NCBI RefSeq assembly: GCF_003086295.3
Contig: NC_092039.1
Location: forward strand, 67,847,649 to 67,911,648
DNA length: 64,000 bases
DNA from: Arachis hypogaea
Taxonomy: Eukaryota > Streptophyta > Magnoliopsida > Fabales > Fabaceae
Direction of reading: 5' to 3'
The notes beneath the pieces were generated by a model. The model was not told the DNA's origin. It did no database searches and saw only the letters and a program-made list of their open reading frames with translations. This document shows positions 1 to 9,046 of this stretch, one piece after another (the stretch's first letter is position 1; each line of letters begins with the position of its first letter). The translations under genes were made by a program, and so were the position numbers.

Positions 1-904
1 GCGGACGCACAGGTTTGTGCGTCTGCACAGATGGCAAAAAATGCAGTTCTGTGCGCACGCCCAGATGCCCTGTTTCAGAATTTTCTTTTCTCTTCAAAAC
101 TAAGGTTCCCAACCTTAGCATAACAATATACTAACCCCAAATCATTCAAACAAGCACAAAATCATAGTCCACAAGTAATTCTAGCCTATACAACTCAGAA
201 TTAACCAACTAAATCTAAGCTAAGCATTATATCACAAGAAAACAAATAGTTCCAAAAAGATATAAACAAGAGATAGAGTTAGAAAAATGTCACCATGGTG
301 GGGTGTCTCCCACCAAGCGCTTTGGTTTAAAGTCCTAAGTTGGACTTGCATGGCTTCATTGGTCATTTGGAAACTTCCCCAAGGAGGAAAATCTCTAACT
401 CCTTGGCTTGTTTTGGTTGAGTATGATCCTTTGAATTTGACTTCTTGGCACTATCCTCTTTTGCTTGCTCCCTGCCATCTTCACTCACTTTCTCTTCAAA
501 TATGTCACACCCAAAGATAGAGTAGGCTTCAACGATGGGCTTGTTGGTTTCCTCCAAAGTGAACTTGACTAACCTGCCATCCGACTCAAAAGAATAGACT
601 CCCCAGTGTGTGTCTAGCTTGAAACGAGTCGTCTTCAAGAATGGTCTTCTAAGGAGTATTGCTGATGGCTTGGTTGAGCCAATGGGAGGGGTATCCAAAA
701 TGTGAAAATCAACTGGAAAGAGCAATCCTTGAATATTCACTATGACATTCTCAGCAATCCCCACAACGAACACAATATTCTTGTCGGCTAACATAAATTT
801 CACCCCGGATCTCTTTAATAGAGATAAGTTCAATCTTTCATAGATGGGGAGTGGCATGATGCTCACACACGCCCCAAAGTTACACATACAGTCCATGAAC
901 TTAT
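1..904 (-). mobile_element. 3' internal fragment of an old gag-protease Ty3/gypsy element
   Basis: Read on the minus strand, this stretch runs from a retropepsin remnant (363-904) to a conserved block at 283-310 (TGGGAGACACCCCACCATGG) that also follows ORF1 of the element at 43541-43562. It ends in GC-rich palindromic sequence at the window edge (GACGCACA/TGTGCGTC around 4-24). No reverse transcriptase or integrase lies between protease and block, so it looks like a non-autonomous gag-protease element. It is interrupted at 905 by another element's LTR and continues beyond the left edge. Confidence 0.6.
363..904 (-). pseudogene. retroviral-type aspartic protease remnant, catalytic Asp lost
   Basis: The minus-strand frame has the plant retrotransposon protease pattern: a short active-site segment followed by VSIMPLPIYERL, then an ADKNIVFVVGIAENVIVNI core, PVDFHIL, and a flap-like ILLRRPFLKT block, usually I-L-G-R-P-F-L. 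The active-site triad normally reads D-L-G-A/T/S; here it reads N-F-G, so the catalytic aspartate is missing. The glycine of ILGRPF is arginine. The open frame extends upstream to 1019, but codons above 904 come from the tail of the neighbouring LTR, so the apparent start methionine is an artefact. After its stop no RT frame follows. Family identity is secure; activity is excluded by the lost aspartate. Confidence 0.8.
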
Positions 905-1834
905 TGATGCACGAAAACTTGTCTCTCAACAAATTTTCCTTCGGCAAGTATACTGAATTGTCGTCAAGTAAAAACTCACAATAGAGTAAAGTCGAATCCC
1001 ACAGCGATTGATTGGTCAAGTAACTTTAGTTGGAAAGATGTGCTAGTTGAGCTAAACAGAAATTTGGTTGAGAATTGCAAAAAATTAAATGGCGGAAAAG
1101 TAAAGTGCAGAAAGTAAAGTGCAAAATCTTAAACGGGGATTTGAAGAAATAAGCATGAAGATAAATGGCAGAAAGTAAAGAGAATGGGTAAGATCAGAAA
1201 TGAGGGATTCATTGGGCTTAGGAGATGTTGTATCTTCCGAATCTAATTCATTCTCATCTCTTCTCAATTAATGCATTCATTGATCTCATTGGCAATCTTA
1301 GGTGATTGGATCCCAATTCCTTGGCAACCCAATCTCTCTAAGCTTGAACAATTGTCCAATTCCTTGATTTAATTGCTTATGGGAAGAGATGAAGTATGGT
1401 CACTGATTATACCACATGTATTTCCAAATCAAAGTGTTAGGAGGATTATATGTCACTATATCCGCCCAAACCCCAATTTGGTCCAACATGAGAAAGCATT
1501 TCTAGCATGATCTCCTCATCCCTTTTCCAAGGCTCAGAGGAGATCCAATTATGGAGAGTTTCTTTTCCAAGACAACTAACCAATTGGATTAAGATCAAAA
1601 GCTTTCTAGCAAATCAAGAGAAAAGAAAGAGGAAGAAGAATGAAAACTATAATTGATCCATCAAATTACAACAGAGCTCCCTAACCCAATGAAAGGGGTT
1701 TAGTTGTTCATAGCTCTGGAAATGGAAAGTGGTAGGGAAGAGTACATTCTTCACAAACTAGAAAATGCAGAAAGTAAATATACAGAGTGTAGTTCTCCAA
1801 AAGTGCCAAGCTCTCCTCTAGTTCAAAATTACTC

Positions 1835-1843
1835 CTATATATA
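1835..1843 (-). promoter_or_regulatory. LTR TATA box
   Basis: TATATATAG on the minus strand, upstream of the R-U5-like part of the LTR. It is in the position expected for the retrotransposon promoter. Function is inferred from position only. Confidence 0.45.
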
Positions 1844-1959
1844 CTACTCTTCTTGATCTTCTAGTTAGTTCTTCAAGTCTTGGATATGGGCCTTTGATCT
1901 TGAGTTGAAGCAGTTACAATCTTCAGTGGGCTTAGCTTGCAGAAAAATGTGCGTTAGGC

Positions 1960-2820
1960 ATGGACGTTAGTTAGGACGTTAGTGGTGTTAACGTTAAGTG
2001 AAAATGTGGGTTCGAGAACATTAGTGACGATCACCTTTTTCACTAACGTTCCAACCCAAAATGATCCATGTTAACTACAACGTTAGTGGCAATAATGTGA
2101 CCACTAATGGTTCCTCTTGGTCCTTCGCAAACGTTATTGACACTCACCTTTTCCAATAACGTTGCTCTTTGCCCCTTTCCCTATGTTAGATTTCACGTTA
2201 GTATAACTAACGTGACCCTTAACGTGGGCATGCCTAAGCTTCAAGAGCGTTAGTGACACTTACCTTTATCACTAACACTCCAAACGCCCCTCCTTCCTAC
2301 GTTAGAGCTCACGTTAATTTGATTAACGTGGCTACTAACGTGGTGGTGATTGCCATCTCCAACGTTAGTGACAAAGGTAAGTGTCACTAACGTTGGCCCA
2401 TCATGTTTAGCTCCACGTTACTCTTCACGTTAGTGATCTTTACGTGACCACTAACGTGGGCACTCTTGGCTTAGTCCAACATTAGTGACAAAGGTGAGTG
2501 TCACTAACGTTGGTGATTGCTTCCTCCTCCCATGTTAGAGTTCACGTTAATTAGATTAACGTGACTCTTAACGTGGCTTAATTATGCCTTTGTGGAACGT
2601 TAGTGGCATTCGCTTTTACCACTAACGTTGGAGCTCGTCTTCCTCCTCTACGTTAGCTACCACGTTAATATAGTTAACGTGGCAACTAACGTGGGCTATG
2701 ATGGCTTCGAAGGCGTTATTGGCGATCACTTTTTCCATTAACTCTACAAGCTTGTCCCCATTCCATGTTAGTGGTCACGTTAATTAGATTTACGTGGCTG
2801 CTAACGTGGCTCCTTCTTGC
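1960..2820. repeat. 116-bp tandem array of ACGTTAGTGG palindromes inside the LTR
   Basis: CACGTTA boxes start at 2194, 2310, 2426, 2543, 2661 and 2776, spacing 115-118 bp. Each unit holds two palindromes: an AACGTTAGTG..CACTAACGTT pair and a CACGTTAAT..ATTAACGTG pair. The best single hairpin is CCAACGTTAGTGACA (2359-2373) paired perfectly with 2382-2396 across 8 nt. At least one more degraded unit lies before 2194. Units differ by many substitutions but keep the pairing arms. Confidence 0.8.
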
Positions 2821-3058
2821 TTCCTTTGTCCTGAAATCAAGCAACTAAAGTGCATCAAAGCTCTGTTCCAAGTCATGAGATTATGCATCATCAATTATAT
2901 CATTTAATTCCTGCCTAATCCTCATGAAATCATGTAAAATTCACAAGGTGTAAGTGTATTTTAGTCCAAAACTTGCTTATTTACTAAGAAATTGCATGAA
3001 ACTACCCTAAACTAATAAAGAAAAGGTCAGTGAAACTTGCCAAGATGCCCTGGCATCA

Positions 3059-3095
3059 GAACACCAAACTTAAAGCTTGCTTGTCCCTAAGCAAG
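3059..3095 (-). promoter_or_regulatory. hairpin plus T/G-rich tract preceding the 3' LTR
   Basis: On the minus strand, CTTGCTTA-GGGA-CAAGCAAG (3076-3095; seven pairs plus an inner A-C mismatch) is followed by GCTTTAAGTTTGGTGTTC and then the LTR start TGATGCC. This is the position of the polypurine tract that primes plus-strand DNA synthesis. The same arrangement recurs at 9009-9046, 48763-48801 and 49768-49806. Confidence 0.6.
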
Positions 3096-4156
3096 TACTG
3101 AAACATAGGAAGAATGAATGAAAGAACAAGATAAACAATCTATTGTTATAGAAGTCAAATCCTGGTTTATGGGGTTTCATGCACAGCAACTGAGGTTCAT
3201 TCCTTCACTGGTGTTGAGGCCCTTATCATGCCCTTGAACACTTGCTTGATTGCATTCCTTGAGACTTATTATTTATTGATCCTCCCTTCTTTTCCAAGTT
3301 TTATTGCATTCTTATTAGGCTAAGTGCTTTGTGAGAAGGCGACTCTTTATGATAAGCTTTCAGCCAACACTCCTGAACCAGTTGGTTCAAGGTGCTAGGT
3401 GTTAAGACACCCCTAAGGACTTAATCCCTCAAATCTCTTTCCCCCATACATACACACCACAGGCACATTGTTTGTTATTTTCTTTCTTGAGACCTTGGTA
3501 TCCAGCCCCTCTTTGGGTTACTAAGTGCTCTGTAGCAAAGGTTGCTCTTGATAGTGGAATTTCAGCTGATAATCCCGGATTAATTAACCCAAGTTACCAG
3601 GTGATAAGGCACCCCTAAGAGCTTATTCATCCAAGCATATCGCTTGCACAGGAACACCACAGACACATGCCTCAATATTCAAACCCCTGGTGCCTAGCCT
3701 TATTTCTTATAACTTTTCCTTCCTTTTCAAACTCTTGTTGTTCTCTTTTCTTATTAGGATCTTATTGTTTGGTTAGTCTCATAGGATATGTTTCAAGCAT
3801 GTGTTTTGGGGCATATAATTGCCTATACACCTTATTGGTGAACCAACTTAGCTAATCAATCACCATACCACAAACATTCAGAATTCACTTCACAAGATAA
3901 ACCCACTCTTGTTTTTCATAACATTTTCTTTTTAATTGACTTAAAAGGACAAGCATACATATAAGCAAGATGAAAATGAAAACTAGGGACTTAGACCAAC
4001 ACACTTAGAATTAGACACTGAAATCTTAAAGGCAGACTTGAAAACTTCTAAGCTACTGTGTAAGCATGTTCTATTTCATACATGATTTTCCTTATTCAAA
4101 GCTTGAAAAAGATAGAACGAAGAAGGAACTCCACCACCTTTTACTTATTAGAATGG
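3096..4156 (-). other. non-coding 3' region of the family-3 element
   Basis: No open frame with coding character was found on either strand. A pair of diverged repeats sits at about 3220-3430 and 3480-3660: each has a rise to 'ctaagtgc', 'gaacca/taaccc', 'ggtg..aaggcacccctaag' phrases, and looks like one duplicated segment of roughly 240 bp. The stretch lies between the envelope-position ORF and the 3' LTR. Confidence 0.5.
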
Positions 4157-5104
4157 TCATGTCCCTTTGTTTCCTTTGTCTTGGGATCCCTCTTGATTGC
4201 TCGAATCCCCATTCCCTTTGCGCTTTTCGATCAGCTTTTTCCAGAAACCAGCATCCTCCATCTTCTTCTTCAATGCTTTCTTTTGTTGTTTCACCTTCCC
4301 TTCCTCTTGCTCTGTCAGGTCCTTGCGAACTGCATCATATCTTGGGATGGCAGGGTGCAAATTATGCATATGCCCAGCCACATAAGTCAACTTGGCCTGA
4401 GTGTTTATGTTAAACTCTTCCCGATGTAGCTGCCGTCCTTCATTGAGCACGCTGAACTCGTTGAATGCTTTCATCTGAGACAACTAACGTTGGTTGAGTT
4501 CTTGAAGGCATTTGTCTTGGCGCTCTTTCCTTTCAGTTACTTGATTGATGGCTTGGGTGTGCTGGGCGTATTGCTCCTGTTGCTGCTCCATTTGTTGCTT
4601 CTACCACTCCCTTTGTTGACCCATCCAATTAGAGAGGAGTTCTTCTTAACGATCCATCCTTTGGGCTTGAATGTGCAGTTGTTGTTTTTGTCCCTCTATA
4701 TAACTCCTTGCTAGATCCTCAATGGCTCCTTGAATGTGATTTAAGTTTATGTTAGTTGGATCGTAGTACTCTTCTTGCTAGTATTCTTCTTGATGAAGTT
4801 CCTCTTGGTAAGGTTCTTCTTGGTGAGGTTCTTCTTGTGATGTTCTTTTCCTTATCTAAGGCCTTCTTTGTTGTTGAGCGGGTGCCACATAGGTTATATG
4901 CTGGAGCATAACTAGCCTCCCAAGGTTTACCCATTTTGGATTGTTGTCTTTGAATACTACCTTGGCTTTTATACATAGTCTAAGGATGCTGCTAGGGTAC
5001 CAAAGTCTAGCACCCGGATCATTCTTCTCGACTAAATCTTGGATTCCTTCAGCTATAACTTCATGCACATTGATGCCTCCACCCTTTATTAAGCAGTATA
5101 CCAT
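4157..5104 (-). pseudogene. envelope-position ORF (putative plant transposon protein domain), C-terminal part
   Basis: One minus-strand frame can be followed from 5104 to 4157. It starts VYCLIKGGGINVHEVI, matching the C-terminal part of the 'putative plant transposon protein' domain that plant Athila-type elements carry 3' of pol. It continues into a QEEP-type tandem peptide, a Gln/Glu-rich coiled-coil-like stretch and a basic tail (KQQKKALKKKMEDAGFWKK). About five in-frame stops break it, first after RRP near 4856, then at 4777-4779, and others between 4500 and 4660. The N-terminal half is cut off at 5110 by the LTR of the next element. The domain's function is unknown, so the envelope role is only positional. 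Confidence 0.65.
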
Positions 5105-5110
5105 AGTAGC

Positions 5111-6030
5111 TGATGAGCGGATAATTTATACGCTTTTTGGCATTGTTTTTAGGTAGTTTTTAGTAGGATCTAGCTACTTTTAGGGATGTTTTCATTATTT
5201 TTTATGCAAATTTTACATTTCTGGACTTTACTATGAGTTTGTGTATTTTTCTGTGATTTCATGTATTTTCTGGTTGAAATTGAGGGACCTGAGCAAAAAT
5301 CTGATTCAGGCTTAAAAAGGACTGCTGATGCTATTGGATTCTGACCTCCCTGCATTTGAAATGGATTTTCAGGAGCTACAGAACTCCAAATGGAGCGCTT
5401 TCAATGCCGTTGGAAAGTAGACATCCAGCGCTTTCCAGCAATATATAATAGTCTATACTTTATTCAAGTTTAGACAATGCAAACTGGCATTCAATGCCAG
5501 TTCCATGCTGCATTCTGGAGTAAAACGCCAGAAATACGTCGAAAACCAGAGTTAAACGTCAAAAACACATTACAACTTGACGTTTAACTCCAAAAGAAGC
5601 CTCTGCATGTGTAAAGCTCAAGCTCAGCCCAAGCACACAACAAAGTGGGCCCCGGAAGTGGATTTCTACATTTAGACTTATTTCTGTAAACCCTAGTAGC
5701 TAGTTTAGTATAAATAGAACTTTTTAATATTGTAGTAGACATCTGGTCCTGTCTTATCTTGGTATCTATCTTTGGACGTTTAGTTCTTAGACTTTGGGGG
5801 CTGGCCATTCGGCCATGCCTGAACCTTGATCACTTATGTATTTTCAACGGTGGAGTTTCTACACACCAAAGATTAAGGTGTGGAGCTCTGTTGTACCTCG
5901 AGAATTAATGCAATTACTATTGTTCTTCTATTCAATTCAAGCTTATTCTTATTCTAAGATATTCCTTACGAACGCGTGCTTGACAACCACTTCCATTTTA
6001 ACTTAAACCGAGCGTGTATCTCTTGGATTC
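5111..6030 (+). repeat. 5' LTR of the family-1 element, 3' part deleted
   Basis: Begins TGATGAGCGGATAATTT exactly as the 3' copy at 9047. It keeps U3 and R-like sequence with a TATA box (5709-5717), then breaks near 6030 at a point equal to about 10018 of the 3' copy and passes directly into coding sequence. U5, the primer site, the leader and most of gag are missing. Confidence 0.75.
5709..5717 (+). promoter_or_regulatory. LTR TATA box
   Basis: TATAAATAG in the 5' LTR. The same site is conserved on the minus strand at 16033-16041 in the related LTR. Confidence 0.5.
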
Positions 6031-6035
6031 CCCAC

Positions 6036-6975
6036 ATGGCCGAACTTGGAGAGGAGGAAGAGGCAGTGATTGCCACTGAGGAAGATCTCAATGGACGTCT
6101 ACTGGCCTCCAATGAGTTCCCTAATGAGGAACCATGGGAATCTGAGGCTCATAATGAGACCATAGAGATTCCATTGGATTTACTTCTGCCATTCATGAGC
6201 TCTGATGAATATTCTTCCTCTGAAGAGGATGAAGATGTCACTGAATAGCAAGTTGCTAAATACCTTGGAGCAATCATGAAGCTAAATGACAAGTTATTTG
6301 GTAATGAGACTTGGGAGGATGAACCCCCTTTGATGACCAAAGAATTGGATAACTTGTCTAGGCAGAAACTACCTCAAAAGAGATAGGACCCTGGGAAGTT
6401 CTCAATACCTTGTACCATAGGCACCATGACCTTTAAGAAGGCTCTGTGTGACCTAGGGTCAAGCATAAATCTCATGCCTCTCTCTGTAATGGAGAAACTA
6501 GGGATCTTTGAGGTACAAGCTGCAAGAATCTCACTAGAGATGGCAGACAATTCAAGAAAATAAGCTTATGGGCTTGTAGAGGATGTTCTAGTAAAGATTG
6601 AAGACCATTACATCCCTGCTGATTTCATACTCCTAGAAACTGGGAAGTGCATAGATGAATCCATCATCCTTGGCAGACCTTTCCTAGCCACAGCAAAGGC
6701 TGTGATTGATGTGGATAGAGGAGAATTGATCATTCAAGTGAATGAAGAATCCTTTGTGTTTAAGGCTCAAGGATATCCCTCTGTCACCATGGAGAGGAAG
6801 CATGAAGAGCTTCTCTCAAAATAGAGTCAAACAGAGCCCCCACAGTCAAACTCTAAGTTTGGTGTTGGGAGGCCACAACCAAATTCTAAGTTTGGTATTG
6901 AACCCCCACATTCAAACTCTAAGTTTGGTGTTGGGAGGTTCCAACATTGCTCTGAGTATCTGTGAGGCTCCATGA
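6036..6975 (+). pseudogene. gag-protease C-terminal remnant with SKFGVG peptide repeats
   Basis: One frame runs from ATG 6036 with stops at 6246, 6384, about 6561 and 6822. It begins with an acidic linker (EEDEDVTE region) and contains a retropepsin: CDLGSSINLMPLSVMEKLG keeps the catalytic D-L-G-S, and ILGRPFLATAKAVIDV is the conserved C-terminal block. After the protease come three 33-bp repeats (6854, 6887, 6920) encoding S-K-F-G-V/I. At least two of the four stops sit where related copies have glutamine, so they look like CAA/CAG to TAA/TAG changes. No RT follows. Confidence 0.75.
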
Positions 6976-7017
6976 GAGCCCACTGTCAAGCTACTAACAT
7001 TAAAGAAGTGCTTGTTG

Positions 7018-7030
7018 GGAGGCAACCCAA
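7018..7030 (+). other. conserved post-pol block
   Basis: GGGAGGCAACCCA follows the end of the last coding frame here. It recurs after pol at about 63077-63089, with one change in the older element at 38089-38101 (GGGAGGTAACCCA), and on the minus strand at 55396-55408. Its role is unknown. Confidence 0.55.
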
Positions 7031-7164
7031 TGTTATATTTATCTAATTTTTCTTTGTTATTTTATGTTTTCTGTAGGTTGATGATCATGGGAAGTCACAA
7101 AATCAATTGAAAAAGCAAAAACAGAATGAAAAACAGAAAGAAAAATAGCACACCCTGGAGGAAG

Positions 7165-7345
7165 ACCTTGCTGACGTTTAAACGCCAGTAAGGGCAGCAA
7201 ATGGGCGTTTAACGCCCAGTCTGGCACCATTCTGGGTGTTTAACGCTAGAAAGGGGCACCAGACTGTCGTTAAATGCCAGGAAAGGGCAAGAAACTGGCG
7301 TTAAACACCAGAAATGGGCACCAGCCCGGTGTTTAACGCCATAAT
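7165..7345 (+). repeat. GGCGTTTAACGCC palindrome array
   Basis: About six copies of a degenerate GGCGTTTAACGCC core at roughly 30-37-bp spacing, separated by CAG..AGGGGCA-type spacers. Spacers are not unique and arms vary. The array lies between the post-pol block and the internal hairpin tract, the same place as in the copies at 54985-55270 and 63240-63525. Confidence 0.75.
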
Positions 7346-7772
7346 TGGCATGAAGAGCATTTTTGCTCGCCACTTGGTGCAGGGATGACTTTTCCTTGAC
7401 ACCTCAGGATCTGTGGACCCCACAGGATCCCCACCTACCCCACCACCTTCTCTCTTCTTCTTCATCCATTCACCAATCACCTCAACCACTCTTTCCCAAA
7501 AACCCCTCACCTATCAAATCCCATCTTTCTCTTCACCACTCACATCCATCCTTCATAGAACCCCACCTACCTCACCATTCAAATTCAAACCACTTTCCCT
7601 CCCAAACCCACCCTTACATGACCGAACCATACCACTCTCTCCACCCCTATGTAAACCCATCTTCACTCCTTCATTTTCACACAACCTAAACACTACTTCT
7701 CCCCCTTTGGCTGAACCACAAAGCCATCTCCATCTCCTCTATTTCTTCTTCTTCTACTCTCTTCTTTCTTCT
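7346..7772 (+). other. pyrimidine-rich untranslated segment
   Basis: Strong C/T bias (CCACC, CTTCTTC). Long open frames here are proline/serine/histidine-rich and follow from base composition. No recognisable domain was found. It sits just before the hairpin tract and envelope-position ORF, as the T-rich segment 63530-63875 does in the element at the right edge. Confidence 0.5.
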
Positions 7773-7809
7773 TTTGCTCGAGGACGAGCAAACCTTTTAA
7801 GTTTGGTGT
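7773..7809 (+). promoter_or_regulatory. internal hairpin plus T/G-rich tract
   Basis: TTTGCTCG-AGGA-CGAGCAAA (7773-7792) is a perfect 8-bp stem with a 4-nt loop. CCTTTTAAGTTTGGTGTGG follows, and the envelope-position ATG is 38 nt further on (7847). It parallels the tract before the 3' LTR, so it could act as a second plus-strand primer or as an RNA element for the downstream ORF. Both roles are inference. Confidence 0.55.
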
Positions 7810-7846
7810 GGTAAAAGCATTGCTTTTTGTTTTTTCATAACCATTT

Positions 7847-8171
7847 ATGGCATCCAAGGTTGGAGAAACCTCTAGAAAGAGGAAAGGAAAGGCAAAAGCT
7901 TCCACCTCCGAGTCATGAGAGATGGAGAGATTCATCTCAAGGGATGCACTTTCCTCCACAAAACTATTGGGAGCAAATCAACACCTCCCTAGGAGAATTG
8001 AGTTCCAACATGGGACAACTAAGGGTGGAGCACCAAGAACATTCCATCCTCCATGAAATTAGAGAAGATCAAAGAATCATGAGAGAGGGGCAACAAAGGC
8101 AAGGAAGAGACATTGAGGAGCTCAAGCACTCCATAAGGTCTTCAAGAGGAAGAACAAGCTGCCATCACTGA
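7847..8171 (+). pseudogene. envelope-position ORF remnant
   Basis: Starts MASKVGETSRKRKGKAKAST and meets TGA after SES. The minus-strand copy starting at 54741 has tryptophan at this codon, so the stop is a TGG to TGA change. Downstream codons shift to another frame (MHFPPQNYWEQ, then LGELSSNMGQLRVEHQEH with heptad character), predicting a short coiled coil. The basic start resembles that of ORF2 at 45675 (MSDKGKGKASSSKKRKK) and ends long before the usual domain. It is a truncated, broken copy. Confidence 0.5.
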
Positions 8172-9008
8172 GGTGGACCCATTCTTTAATCTCCTTGTTC
8201 TTTATTTCCTGTTTTCAAATTTCCATGCTTATGTTATCTATGTCTATGTCTGATGATCATTAGTGTCTTAGTGTCTATGCCTTAAAGTTATGAATGTCCT
8301 ATGAATCCATCACCTTTCTTGAATGAAAAATGTTCTTAATTGAAAAAGAGAAGAATTGCATGAATTTTGAATTTTATAACAGATTAATTATTTTGATGTG
8401 GTGGCAATACTTTTATTTTCTGAATGTATGCTTGAACAGTGCATATGTCTTTTGAATTTGTTGTTCATGAATGTTGGATCTTGAAAGAATGATAAAAAAG
8501 GAGACATGTTACTGAGGATCTGAAAAATCATAAAAACGATTCTTGAAGCAAGAAAAAGCAGTGAATACAAAAAAAAGAGAGAAGAGAGAAAAAGAATAAA
8601 GTTGTGATCCAAGGCAAAAAGAGTGTGCTTAAGAACCTTGGACACCTCTAATTGGGGACTCTAGCAAAGCTGAGTCACAATCTGAAAAGGTTCACCCAGT
8701 TATGTGTCTGTGGCATGTATGTATCCGGTGTTAATACTGGAAGACAGAGTGCTTTGGGCCACGGCCAAGAATCATAAAGTAGCTGTGTTCAAGAATCATC
8801 ATACTTAACTAGGAGAATCAATAACACTATCTGGATTTTGAGTTCCTATAGAAGCCAATCATTCTGAATTTCAAAGGATAGAGTGAGATGCCAAAACTCT
8901 TCAGAGGCAAAAAGCTAAAAGCCCCGCTCATCTAATTAATACTGATCTTCATAGATGTTTTTGGAATTCACTGCATATTCTCTTCCTTTTTATCTTATTT
9001 GATTTTCA
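8172..9008 (+). other. non-coding 3' region of the family-1 element
   Basis: No supported gene. It has phrases shared with the minus-strand copy at 53298-54360 (for example GATGATCATTAGTGTCT and GATGTGGTGGCAATAC), so it is a conserved 3' untranslated part of the family rather than unique DNA. Confidence 0.6.
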
Positions 9009-9046
9009 GTTGCTTGGGGACAAGCAACAATTTAAGTTTGGTGTTG
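9009..9046 (+). promoter_or_regulatory. terminal hairpin plus T/G-rich tract before the 3' LTR
   Basis: GTTGCTTG-GGGA-CAAGCAAC (9009-9028; perfect 8-bp stem) followed by AATTTAAGTTTGGTGTTG and then the LTR start TGATGAG at 9047. It occupies the polypurine-tract position but contains only short purine runs, which is unusual. Confidence 0.65.

Larger units (their letters stand above)
905..3058 (-). repeat. 2.15-kb LTR of a Ty3/gypsy element (family 3)
   Basis: On the minus strand the LTR starts TGATGCCAGGGCATC at 3058, directly after a hairpin plus AAGTTTGGTGTT tract (3059-3095), and ends TCGTGCATCA at 905. It contains a TATA box at 1835-1843, a 116-bp tandem array with palindromes (about 1960-2820), and the phrase GTCGAATCCCACAG near its 3' end that other LTRs here share in variant form. 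It is the 3' LTR of the element whose internal part lies at 3059-5110. The 5' LTR is not in the window, so no target duplication can be checked. Flank on the low side is 900-904. Confidence 0.75.

Noticed and set aside
7363..7814. Overlapping Pro/His/Ser-rich open frames
   Set aside because: Pyrimidine-rich untranslated segment of the family-1 element; they overlap the hairpin tract.
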